The position numbers and the translations under genes are program-made. DNA of 41,705 nt from CAYRHJ01 sp964424105 (GTDB lineage Bacteria; Planctomycetota; Phycisphaerae; UBA1845), in the NCBI GenBank assembly GCA_964424105.1, contig CAYRHJ010000009.1, positions 1 to 41,705 on the forward strand, in the 5' to 3' direction. Shown one piece after another: positions 8,353 through 15,158 of this stretch. Within the stretch, counting starts at the first letter, position 1. Each line of letters starts with the position of its first letter. Under the pieces are notes generated by a model that was not told the DNA's origin, searched no databases, and saw nothing but the letters and a program-made list of their open reading frames with translations.

Positions 8353-9534
8353 TCATTCGCATTGCTCAATCGCTATCGCGGAGGCTTCACCGCCTCCGAT
8401 ACACAAACAGGCCATGCCTCGTTTTGCTTTTCGCAAGCGCAGGCCGTTCATCAGCGTCACCACGATACGCGCCCCCGTCGCCCCGATGGGATGTCCCATA
8501 GCCACCGCCCCGCCGCTGACGTTGACTTTTTCGTGGGGCAGGCCCAATTCTCGCATGGCCAACATGGTGACCACGCCGAAGGCTTCGTTGATTTCAAACA
8601 GATCGACGTCGGCTGTCTTGATCGACAGCCGATCGCACAGTTTGCGAATGGCGTGAATCGGTGCGACGGTGAACTGATCCGGTTCCATGGCCACGTTGAC
8701 GTGACCGAGGATGCGGGCGCTGCACTGCAACTTCAGTGCCTTGGCCCGGCTTTCTCCCACTACAATCGCTGCGGCTGCCCCATCGCTGATGCCCGATGCG
8801 TTGCCGGCGGTGATCGTCCCGTCGGCGCCGAAGGCGGGCTTCAGCGTGTGAATCTTCTCCTCGACGAACTTGGTCGGTTCCTCGTCATGATCCACGACGA
8901 CCGTGCCCTTTCGGGTGGAAACTTCAATGGGCACGATGACGTGCTCAAAGTTGCCGGCCTGCTGTGCGGCGATGACTCGCTTGAAGCTTTCGATAGCGAA
9001 GGCGTCCTGCGCTTCACGGGTGAATCCGAACTGCTTCGCACAAACATCCCCGCAGGTGCCCATGTGGACGTCGTTGTACACGTCCCACAGGCCGTCGTGG
9101 ATCATGGAGTCGATCAACTGGCCATGGCCCATCCGATACCCCTGCCGCGCCTTGGCCAGGAGATAGGGTGCACCCGTCATGCTTTCGGTGCCCCCGGCGA
9201 CGATCAATCCCGCATCGTCGCATTGAATGGCTTGGGCGGCCAGAATGATCGCCCGCATACTGGAGCCGCACACCTTGTTAATGGTCGTTGCACCGCAACT
9301 GACCGGCAGCCCCGCGCCGATGGCTACCTGTCGTGCGATGTTCTGCCCAAGGCCGGCCCCTATCACATTGCCGAAAAGAACCTCGTCGACATCTTGCGGT
9401 TGCACCCCCGCTCGTTTCAAACATGCCTTGACCACCTGGCTGCCCAAGTGGGCGGCTGAAACGCCGGCGAATGCGCCGTTGAACATTCCCAACGGCGTCC
9501 GCGAACCACCCGTCAAATACACGTTTTTGAGCAC
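8353..9534 (-). CDS. phaA: Acetyl-CoA acetyltransferase (beta-ketothiolase)
   Basis: PhaA condenses two acetyl-CoA to acetoacetyl-CoA, the first step of PHB synthesis. The 393-aa protein has all biosynthetic thiolase residues at the classic positions of the Zoogloea ramigera enzyme: Cys89 (NKVCGSSM), Asn316 (NEAFG), His348 (GHPIGATGAR) and Cys378 (CIGGGEASA). The start is GTG at 9534, with GGAGG 8 bases upstream; the N-terminus MLKNVYLTGGSRTPLG is the normal thiolase beginning. It lies 108 bases after the phasin gene and about 100 bases before phaE, all on the minus strand. Thiolases of fatty-acid degradation share these motifs, so the PHB role comes from context. Confidence 0.93.
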   Translation of the reverse strand: MLKNVYLTGGSRTPLGMFNGAFAGVSAAHLGSQVVKACLKRAGVQPQDVDEVLFGNVIGAGLGQNIARQVAIGAGLPVSCGATTINKVCGSSMRAIILAAQAIQCDDAGLIVAGGTESMTGAPYLLAKARQGYRMGHGQLIDSMIHDGLWDVYNDVHMGTCGDVCAKQFGFTREAQDAFAIESFKRVIAAQQAGNFEHVIVPIEVSTRKGTVVVDHDEEPTKFVEEKIHTLKPAFGADGTITAGNASGISDGAAAAIVVGESRAKALKLQCSARILGHVNVAMEPDQFTVAPIHAIRKLCDRLSIKTADVDLFEINEAFGVVTMLAMRELGLPHEKVNVSGGAVAMGHPIGATGARIVVTLMNGLRLRKAKRGMACLCIGGGEASAIAIEQCE

Positions 9535-9642
9535 CGATGAAACCTCCGCTCGATGCCTCGCAATCCCAAAACTGCCGCACCGCGTCGATTCGCAGCCAAG
9601 GGCTGGGACGCGGAGCGGAACGCCGGCGGAATGCGACTACGA

Positions 9643-10116
9643 CTACGACTTCGGATTAGACTTCGGCTGATTCTTCGGTGCCGACGTCTCGCAGCACTTG
9701 TGGGCTGCGTCCGCCCAGCGGTCCATCATCTGGACGTTGCTCTTGGTCATCGTGTCGAAACCCGTACGAACGGCGTCGAACGACGTTCGCCAGAAATCCA
9801 TGGTCTTGTCCATGACGTTGTCGTTCAGTGTGGCTTCCGCCGATTCGAACGACTTGCGGAACATGTCCATCCCCCGTTGGCCCTGCTCATCACACAAATT
9901 GCGGAAGTTTTGCAGGTTCTTCTTGGCGGCCGGCATCGATTCCTGGCTGAACTTCTCCGTCTGGTTGCAAACTTGCTCGAGATTCTTGCCGAGCGTATTC
10001 GTCCAGAAGCGGGCGGCGTCCTCTTGTAATTTCATGCCCGCGCAAAACGACTGGTTGAACATCTCGGAAGACTGCTTAAACAAATCCGTCATGAAGTTCG
10101 TCGATTCCATGACCAT
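9643..10116 (-). CDS. phaP: Phasin-like PHA granule protein
   Basis: The 157-aa protein is small and almost wholly amphipathic helix, with repeated Phe, Met and Gln, as in phasins that coat PHB granules. Typical phrases are MTDLFKQSSEMFNQSF and ARFWTNTLGKNLEQV. The end is Lys/Pro/Ser-rich. The start ATG at 10116 has AAAGGTGAG 7 bases upstream; a frame extension to 10227 would run through the leader and is not favoured. It is the first gene of the PHA run, behind its own promoter (10249-10276) and opposite phaR, whose product typically represses phasin genes. The family assignment combines composition and context; sequence conservation of phasins is low. Confidence 0.75.
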   Translation of the reverse strand: MVMESTNFMTDLFKQSSEMFNQSFCAGMKLQEDAARFWTNTLGKNLEQVCNQTEKFSQESMPAAKKNLQNFRNLCDEQGQRGMDMFRKSFESAEATLNDNVMDKTMDFWRTSFDAVRTGFDTMTKSNVQMMDRWADAAHKCCETSAPKNQPKSNPKS

Positions 10117-10246
10117 CGTGACACTCACCTTTCTGATTCGGAAATCTTGTTCTGGGCATCCGTCTGCCCGATTTTTTCGCCGGACGTTTTGATCGCGAGG
10201 ACAAAGAAGGTGGGCACGTCCGGCCACACCCGTCGATTTCTATTAG

Positions 10247-10258
10247 AGAGTATACTCT
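10247..10258. promoter_or_regulatory. Perfect 12-bp palindrome over the phasin -10 box
   Basis: AGAGTATACTCT is a perfect palindrome that covers the -10 element of the phasin promoter. A repressor bound here would block RNA polymerase. Which protein binds is unknown; PhaR is one candidate. Confidence 0.4.
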
Positions 10259-10276
10259 GTAATCCGTTGCCGTCAA
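10249..10276 (-). promoter_or_regulatory. Sigma70-type promoter of the phasin/PHA operon
   Basis: Reading the minus strand, TTGACG (10276-10271) and TATACT (10254-10249) are separated by 16 bases, a near-consensus pair. Transcription would begin near 10242, giving a leader of about 125 bases before the phasin ATG. Confidence 0.6.
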
Positions 10277-10285
10277 GAAGTTTTT

Positions 10286-10307
10286 TTGCATTTGCACAAA
10301 AACGCAA
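10286..10307. promoter_or_regulatory. Candidate PhaR operator (inverted repeat)
   Basis: Arms TTGCATTT (10286-10293) and AAACGCAA (10300-10307) form an inverted repeat matching at 7 of 8 positions with a 6-base spacer. It lies 10 bases upstream of the phasin -35 box and between the divergent phasin and phaR promoters. Known PhaR proteins bind TGC-rich sites near phasin and phaR genes, which fits, but binding here is inference. Confidence 0.45.
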
Positions 10308-10362
10308 ATATGGTTTAACCTATTATAAAACATATAGTTATGAAACAAACATACAAAATTTG

Positions 10363-10391
10363 TTGACCTGATGACGCGTTTGCGTTACGAT
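10363..10391 (+). promoter_or_regulatory. Sigma70-type promoter of phaR
   Basis: TTGACC (10363-10368) and TACGAT (10386-10391) are separated by 17 bases. The 50 bases upstream are strongly AT-rich and could act as an UP element. The phaR ATG follows 26 bases after the -10 box, so the leader is short. Confidence 0.55.
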
Positions 10392-10416
10392 ATCGCGGCA
10401 TGGGTGGTGATTGAAT

Positions 10417-11025
10417 ATGGCCGAAAACAGCAGCCAAAACGTTCTGCATATCAAGAAGTACTCGAATCGGCGATTCTACGACACGACGCAAAGCCGGCAT
10501 GTCACGATGGGCCAGATGCACGAATTGATTTGCGACGGGCACGACCTCGTGATTACGGACTACAAAACGGGCGAAGACCTGACCAACCAGGTTCTGACGC
10601 AGATCGTATTGGAACGTGACCCGCCCAAGCTGGCCATTTTTCCAGCCGACGTGCTGCATCAGTTGATCCGCACGCAGCAGCAGTATTTAGGTACGGTGGT
10701 GGAACAGTTCTTCTCGCAGGTTCTAGCCGCCCACAAAGCCTCGCAGGATCAATGGATACGATTTGTCCGCAACACGCTGGGCGTGGGTCGCGCCAATGCC
10801 AACAACCCGTTCGAATGGGGAACCGCGGTCATGGAAGCGTTGCTTCCTTCCGAACGATACAAGTCGGTGATCGATCGCCGAGATTCCTTCGGCCATAACA
10901 TGAACAACGAGCCCGAACGCTCCGACGATCGGGATCAGGAAATCCTGGAGCTGACCCGCCGCCTCGGGGACTTGTCGAAGCAGGTCAAGCGGCTCACGAA
11001 TGACAAGAAGCGATCCTCCCGTTAG
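10417..11025 (+). CDS. phaR: PHA synthesis regulator PhaR
   Basis: PhaR is a DNA-binding repressor that also senses nascent PHB granules; it controls phasin and its own synthesis. The 202-aa protein begins with the highly typical PHB/PHA accumulation regulator DNA-binding domain: IKKYSNRRFYDTTQSRHVT and ITDYKTGEDLTNQVL TQIVLE within residues 10-65, then the accumulation domain (FPADVLHQLIRTQQQYLG). The C-terminal 60 residues are charged and end in a short coiled coil (ILELTRRLGDLSKQVKRL). The ATG at 10417 follows a GGTGGTGA site; a TTG two codons earlier is not favoured. It is transcribed divergently from the phasin gene. Confidence 0.93.
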   Translation: MAENSSQNVLHIKKYSNRRFYDTTQSRHVTMGQMHELICDGHDLVITDYKTGEDLTNQVLTQIVLERDPPKLAIFPADVLHQLIRTQQQYLGTVVEQFFSQVLAAHKASQDQWIRFVRNTLGVGRANANNPFEWGTAVMEALLPSERYKSVIDRRDSFGHNMNNEPERSDDRDQEILELTRRLGDLSKQVKRLTNDKKRSSR

Positions 11026-11075
11026 CTTTCAAGTTTCTGCCTTCGATCATTGTTCCATAATTCGGACATTTTTTG

Positions 11076-11477
11076 ATGATGCAGGTGAATCGCAATCCCA
11101 CGCTGGCTGATCTGCGACGCTTCGGATGGGCGATGTTGTTTGGATTTGGCGTGATCACAGCCATCGTGGCTTGGCGATGGGGACCGGTGCCTGCGGTTCC
11201 GGTGTTGGCCGGCCTCGGTTTGACGCTTCTGTTTTTGTCCCTGGCCATCCCCACTGCCGCAAAGCAGGTTTACGTCGCCTGGATGACGGCTGCGGCGGCC
11301 ATGGGGAAGGTCATGCTGCCCGTGATGTTGACGATTCTATTTTTTACCGTCGTGCCGATTTTTTCCTTGATACGATTCAGCGATCCCCTGCGGCGGAAGC
11401 TGCTCGCGAAAGGCACGTATTGGGAACGTCACAAGCCCCACGAGCCTACGCTGGAGCGCATGCGCCGACCCTTTTAG
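11076..11477 (+). CDS. SxtJ-family small membrane protein
   Basis: The 133-aa protein has two to three hydrophobic segments: about 20-45, 47-70 and 75-95. The C-terminal signature IRFSDPLRRKL followed by YWERHKP and a final MRRPF matches the SxtJ family, first named from saxitoxin gene clusters and common in capsule or sugar-carbamoylation clusters. The usual partners (carbamoyltransferase, DUF5989 protein) are not adjacent here. Two ATG codons (11076, 11079) and a TTG (11073) could start it; no clear ribosome site separates them. It lies 50 bases after phaR on the same strand. Function is unknown. Confidence 0.7.
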   Translation: MMQVNRNPTLADLRRFGWAMLFGFGVITAIVAWRWGPVPAVPVLAGLGLTLLFLSLAIPTAAKQVYVAWMTAAAAMGKVMLPVMLTILFFTVVPIFSLIRFSDPLRRKLLAKGTYWERHKPHEPTLERMRRPF

Positions 11478-11534
11478 TCATGAAATATGCGTGCTGGGTT
11501 GTGCGCCGGGCGGCGGACCCGATCGCGTTCCAGA

Positions 11535-12104
11535 CTATTCAACGGCGCCTTCGATTCCCACCATCACGACGATTTCATCACCGAGACCTTTTCCAACCAT
11601 GTAGTCCATTCCGAAATCCGTACGCTTGAAACTGAAGGTGGCTACGAAGCCGGCGGTGTTGCCCGATTCGGACCCCATGCGTTTGATGGTGACTTCGAGC
11701 GGCTTGGTGACGCCGTGCAGGGTCAATTCGCCCGTGACGAGGTATTCGTTGTTTTCCGAATTCTTCATTTCCTTGCTCTTGAAGGTGATCACGGGGTTCT
11801 GGCGCACGTCGAAAAAATCGGGGCTTTTCAGATGCTTGTCACGTTTGCCGTTGTTGGTGTCGATGCTGTCGGACTTGATCTTGACGTCTATCGAGCATTT
11901 CGCCGGATCGGAATCGAACGCAAAGACGCCCTCGATTTCGTTGAATCGGCCATAGAAGTGACTGATGTCGCGGTGGTCGATGCGGAAGACGACCGACGAG
12001 TGCGTTCCGTCGATTTTGAACTCCGTGGCGTTGACGTGTTGCGACGCAGCCACTGTCATCGCGGCGATCGTCGAAACGAAAAGCAATCTTGAATCATGAT
12101 GCAT
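11535..12104 (-). CDS. YceI-family periplasmic lipid-binding protein
   Basis: The 189-aa protein has a signal peptide (MHHDSRLLFVSTIAAMTVA, cleavage near NATE) and a YceI lipocalin-like barrel. Recognisable strands are IDGTHSSVVFRIDH, FFDVRQNPVITFKSK, VTGELTLHGVTKPLEV and the final FGMDYMVGKGLGDEIVV. YceI proteins bind isoprenoid chains in the periplasm. The ATG at 12104 has AGGAGA 6-7 bases upstream; a longer frame to 12170 has no such site and would bury the signal peptide. It converges with the SxtJ gene. Confidence 0.9.
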   Translation of the reverse strand: MHHDSRLLFVSTIAAMTVAASQHVNATEFKIDGTHSSVVFRIDHRDISHFYGRFNEIEGVFAFDSDPAKCSIDVKIKSDSIDTNNGKRDKHLKSPDFFDVRQNPVITFKSKEMKNSENNEYLVTGELTLHGVTKPLEVTIKRMGSESGNTAGFVATFSFKRTDFGMDYMVGKGLGDEIVVMVGIEGAVE

Positions 12105-12484
12105 GCGTGTTCTCCTGGTTAGGTCATCCGTGTGGCGAGTGTTGCTCGTTGCCCACGTCGCCATTTTCATCGGCCAATCGTGTGCTCCCGAAACGCTTGT
12201 CCGTGCCTAGCCGCCGATTGAATTCCTGAAAACATTCCAAACGGCATCGAAAGAAACACGGTCAGCCCGTCGATTGGGTTCGGCCCCCAATATACTGTCA
12301 TCCTGGTTTGGGCGCAAGGGGCCAACGGATGAAGATCGCGACTGAACGTCGGGTCCTTGCACTGCTATGTGTCTATCCGGCGAAACACGAAATATTAAAT
12401 ATTTCCTTTTATCCATCGAACATGTTATAAATAATGTGTCGGTTTAAGGTCCGAAGAAAAAAGTAACAGATTCGACTATTGGAG
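12105..12484. other. Intergenic region with AT-rich inverted repeat
   Basis: No convincing gene. Bases 12389-12405 form a perfect inverted repeat (GAAATAT and ATATTTC with TAA between) inside an AT-rich patch at 12380-12440, unlike the GC-rich surroundings. It could be an operator or the 3' end of the permease transcript. A short minus-strand frame at 12207-12416 lacks a ribosome site and a recognisable product. Confidence 0.4.
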
Positions 12485-14131
12485 TCAGTCCGCGACGGTC
12501 GGTTGGTTGCGTTTGAAACCGAAGGCCAGGAAAAAAATGGCCATCAAGGCGTAACCGGCGGCGATGGTTCCGGCCCGGTAGACCGATGCGCCCGTCGCGT
12601 GTTCCTGTAGCAGGAACAAATAATCTACCGTGTTGCCGGTGAGTTGATACGCGTGCGTCAAGCCGAGGGCTGCGAAGAGCGATCCCACGCCCGCCCAAAC
12701 GGCTGCGGAGCGAAATCGGCCATCGATCAAGCAGGCAGACGTCGCAGCCAGAATCATGCACGTAAAAATATACCCACGTTCCATCAGATTGAGGCCATGA
12801 ATCAGAAAACCATTGACCATGGCCAACGAGCCGCCGCCGGCATCGTTCGTTTCCAGAAGGGACTGCATGGTGGCTGCGGAGTGTTCGCCGCCCGGTGACG
12901 ATCTGGCCATCGAAAACGCGCCCCACATGACGGTGGCGCCCCATGCGGCGATTCCAGGAAACAGACCGATGGCCACCGCGGGCGCGTGGGAAGGTGGTGT
13001 GGCCTGAAACGCCTGGGCGGTGATGACCAATCCAATCCAGAGCACGATGGCGATGCCGGCTTCGATAGGCACGATGCAGTTGATCAACCCAACCGCGCCG
13101 GTCAGCCCGATCAGCGCGATGACAAGTCCGTTCAGCGTGGAATATCCCGCCCGAGCGCCCATTTGCTTCCAACCGGGATGGCCGATGTAGATGGTCGTGG
13201 GAAAGCAGCTTCCCAAGGCCGCCGCGAGCAGCGTTCCCACTCCGTTGACGGCCAGGCTGGAGCGAGTGTTGTAAGCGTCGCCGCCGGCTTCTGCGGATTC
13301 GATGTTTTGCAAACTGCCCACGATGTTGAATAGTCCCATGGGCAGAATGACGGATACGAATCCGATCCATTCACCGACCGGCATCGACCCGATGATGTGC
13401 AGGGCATCGCCGGCGAATTGTGGCTGATGCCAACCGATTGACTGCCACGCATCGGCGACGGCCTGCACGGACAACGGTTGTGCCAGCCAACGGTCGGGTA
13501 GACACCAGGCCACAATAGTCCCGCAGACTACAGCCAGCAGTCCACCCGGAAGACCGAGGGGAAGACGCACGCCGGAAAAGTAGGTGACTAGAATGATGGC
13601 CAAGGGAAGCATGGCCACCAGGGGCGAGGCGAAGATTTCGAGCGCGAACTTCATGGCGATGAATCCGAGGGCGATGCTGGCGAGCGTGGATAGCAGCGCG
13701 GCCCGCGGGGTGCGTTTTCGTATGGCCTCGGCGACGAAAGCGCCGACGAATTCGATCAAACCGCTGCCGAAACAGGCCAACAGCCCCATGACCCAGGCTG
13801 TTTCGGCGGAACCGGTCTTTTGAAATGTGGGGGCGAGAACGAAGAACACATAGATGAGCAGCGAGGGCGTGTTGATTCCGTAGGGCAATGCCGTAACGTC
13901 CTGTCGATGTTCCCGGCGGGCCAGCCGGTGTGCCTGCCAGGCGTAGAATAGATTGCCGAACAGAATGGAGACGGCGGCTGCGGGGAGGATCCGCTCGGTG
14001 ACGAAGGCGGCGTCATCGCCGACCATTCCGCAAAGCCCACCGCACAGACTGACGATCAGGAGCAATTGGACAAGGTTGTCGACAAACAGGCCGAAGAAGC
14101 CGTCCAAATCCTGTTTCACGAAAAGTCGCAC
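12485..14131 (-). CDS. NCS2-type (xanthine/uracil-like) permease
   Basis: This inner-membrane transporter of 548 aa has about 12-14 hydrophobic segments. The motif DVTALPYGINTPSLL in the first third is typical of the NCS2/AzgA side of the xanthine-uracil permease group, and the C-terminal half has the long Ala/Gly/Leu-rich helices of that fold. The substrate cannot be read from sequence; a purine base is plausible, and sulfate-permease relatives share the fold. The frame opens at a TTG at 14200, but a strong promoter (14182-14211) overlaps that codon, so the GTG at 14131 (VRLFVKQDLDG) is taken as start; it has GGAG 8-9 bases upstream. The gene is divergent from the feo operon. Confidence 0.8.
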   Translation of the reverse strand: MRLFVKQDLDGFFGLFVDNLVQLLLIVSLCGGLCGMVGDDAAFVTERILPAAAVSILFGNLFYAWQAHRLARREHRQDVTALPYGINTPSLLIYVFFVLAPTFQKTGSAETAWVMGLLACFGSGLIEFVGAFVAEAIRKRTPRAALLSTLASIALGFIAMKFALEIFASPLVAMLPLAIILVTYFSGVRLPLGLPGGLLAVVCGTIVAWCLPDRWLAQPLSVQAVADAWQSIGWHQPQFAGDALHIIGSMPVGEWIGFVSVILPMGLFNIVGSLQNIESAEAGGDAYNTRSSLAVNGVGTLLAAALGSCFPTTIYIGHPGWKQMGARAGYSTLNGLVIALIGLTGAVGLINCIVPIEAGIAIVLWIGLVITAQAFQATPPSHAPAVAIGLFPGIAAWGATVMWGAFSMARSSPGGEHSAATMQSLLETNDAGGGSLAMVNGFLIHGLNLMERGYIFTCMILAATSACLIDGRFRSAAVWAGVGSLFAALGLTHAYQLTGNTVDYLFLLQEHATGASVYRAGTIAAGYALMAIFFLAFGFKRNQPTVAD

Positions 14132-14181
14132 GTGCTGTTGCTCCGCCGAGTAGGATGGCTTCGATCGAGCCGACGGACGAA

Positions 14182-14211
14182 TATATAGGCATTGCGGCAA
14201 ATCGGTGTCAA
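14182..14211 (-). promoter_or_regulatory. Sigma70-type promoter of the permease gene
   Basis: On the minus strand a perfect TTGACA (14211-14206) is followed after 18 bases by TATATA (14187-14182). Transcription would begin near 14175, about 45 bases before the proposed GTG start. This excludes the TTG codon at 14200 as the translation start. Confidence 0.6.
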
Positions 14212-14379
14212 ATCAGTGGTGCATTCGTCGCCAAGCATTCGGCTGTGTAGCCCATCGGGGGCGGTTTTAGGCCCGAGATGGCTTCGCAACGTTACGACCG
14301 TGGACGATTGCGGAAGATTGGTTCTGATCGATTGTGACACGGACCGGGTCGCCGATTGTGTCATGGAACCAGTGTCAGG

Positions 14380-14409
14380 TTGACAGGGGTTGGTCCGGGG
14401 GCTTAGGAT
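14380..14409 (+). promoter_or_regulatory. Sigma70-type promoter of the feo operon
   Basis: A perfect TTGACA (14380-14385) is followed after 18 bases by TAGGAT (14404-14409). The likely start point, near 14416, falls inside the palindrome at 14410-14432. Confidence 0.6.
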
Positions 14410-14432
14410 TAATTGAGATTGGGTCTCAATTA
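14410..14432. promoter_or_regulatory. Fur-box-like operator of the feo operon
   Basis: Arms TAATTGAGA and TCTCAATTA form a perfect 9-bp inverted repeat with a 5-base spacer. The TTGAGA...TCTCAA core resembles Fur boxes of many bacteria. Placed at the transcription start of ferrous-iron uptake genes, it is a strong candidate for iron-dependent repression. DtxR/IdeR-type sites are an alternative. Confidence 0.6.
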
Positions 14433-14463
14433 GGTCCGGGGTTGGATGATATCGGAATAGGGA

Positions 14464-14823
14464 ATGACATACTTGTCAGCTTTCGACGCGAATCTTCAAG
14501 CGGATTTCAACTCGTTGCCCGGGCCAACGCGGGATGCCGGCGCATTTCCAATTTACCGGTTGTGTGACGCTCGCGCCGGCAGTGACGTCTGGGTCATGGA
14601 AGTCGAGCATGACGCCGACGGAATTCGGTTGGCGGAGTTGGGTATCGAGACCGGACGTCGCCTGACCATTGTCCGCGGAGCCGACCCCATGATCTGCGAG
14701 ATTTACGGTGCCCGCGTGGCGTTGGGGGCTGGACTGGCGTCCCGTGTGACGGTTTCGCCACGGTGTCACGGTCGGGAAACATCGACGATACAACAAGGCA
14801 CGTCGACACTAAGCCCGTGCTGA
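14464..14823 (+). CDS. feoA: FeoA-domain protein, first copy
   Basis: The 119-aa protein has a FeoA SH3-like beta-barrel in its second half: SDVWVMEVEHDADGIRLAEL, then GIETGRRLTIVRGADPM and a closing YGARVALGAGLASRVTV. FeoA proteins act in the cytoplasm on the FeoB G-protein transporter. The first 35 residues are extra. The ATG at 14464 is the first in frame after the promoter; the ribosome site (AGGGA) is unusually close. It is the first gene of a run feoA-feoA-feoB. Confidence 0.8.
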   Translation: MTYLSAFDANLQADFNSLPGPTRDAGAFPIYRLCDARAGSDVWVMEVEHDADGIRLAELGIETGRRLTIVRGADPMICEIYGARVALGAGLASRVTVSPRCHGRETSTIQQGTSTLSPC

Positions 14824-14867
14824 TTGCCCGGCAGTGGGCTTCGCGCCGTTCGAAAACGCTTCCGAAG

Positions 14868-15158
14868 ATGCCCGACTCGACGACAGAGCACGCCCATTTG
14901 ATCGGCCCGCGTCCAAACACACTGAATGAACTCGCCGTCGGCGACAGCGGACGAATCACGGAGTTGACCGGTGACGCGGGAGCGTCGGCCCGTCTGATGG
15001 AGATGGGTTTGGTGCCCGGAACGGTGGTCAGGGTTGCGCGGGTGGCGCCGCTGGGCGACCCGATCGACATCGTCGTACGCGGGTATCATTTGAGCCTGCG
15101 TCGGGCGGAGGCACGAACCATCCAAATCCTGCAAGATCAAGCCACGGGATCGCCATGA
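14868..15158 (+). CDS. feoA: FeoA-domain protein, second copy
   Basis: The product from the ATG at 14868 is 96 aa, close to a normal FeoA. Motifs are LNELAVGDSGRITELTGD, RLMEMGLVPGTVVRV and PLGDPIDIVVRGYHLSLRR, the standard FeoA pattern (the first copy is more divergent). The frame is open back to a GTG at 14763 that would overlap the first feoA by 61 bases; the shorter start fits the family length better. Its stop overlaps the feoB start (ATGA), so the two are translationally coupled. Confidence 0.85.
   Translation: MPDSTTEHAHLIGPRPNTLNELAVGDSGRITELTGDAGASARLMEMGLVPGTVVRVARVAPLGDPIDIVVRGYHLSLRRAEARTIQILQDQATGSP

Noticed and set aside
8362..9459. Plus-strand frame of 365 codons
   Set aside because: Antisense to the thiolase gene, whose catalytic residues are all in place.
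12207..12416. Minus-strand frame of 69 codons upstream of yceI
   Set aside because: No ribosome site and no family resemblance; likely chance frame in a regulatory gap.
12444..13370. Minus-strand frame of 308 codons, His/Arg-rich
   Set aside because: Out-of-frame shadow of the permease, which has clear membrane helices.
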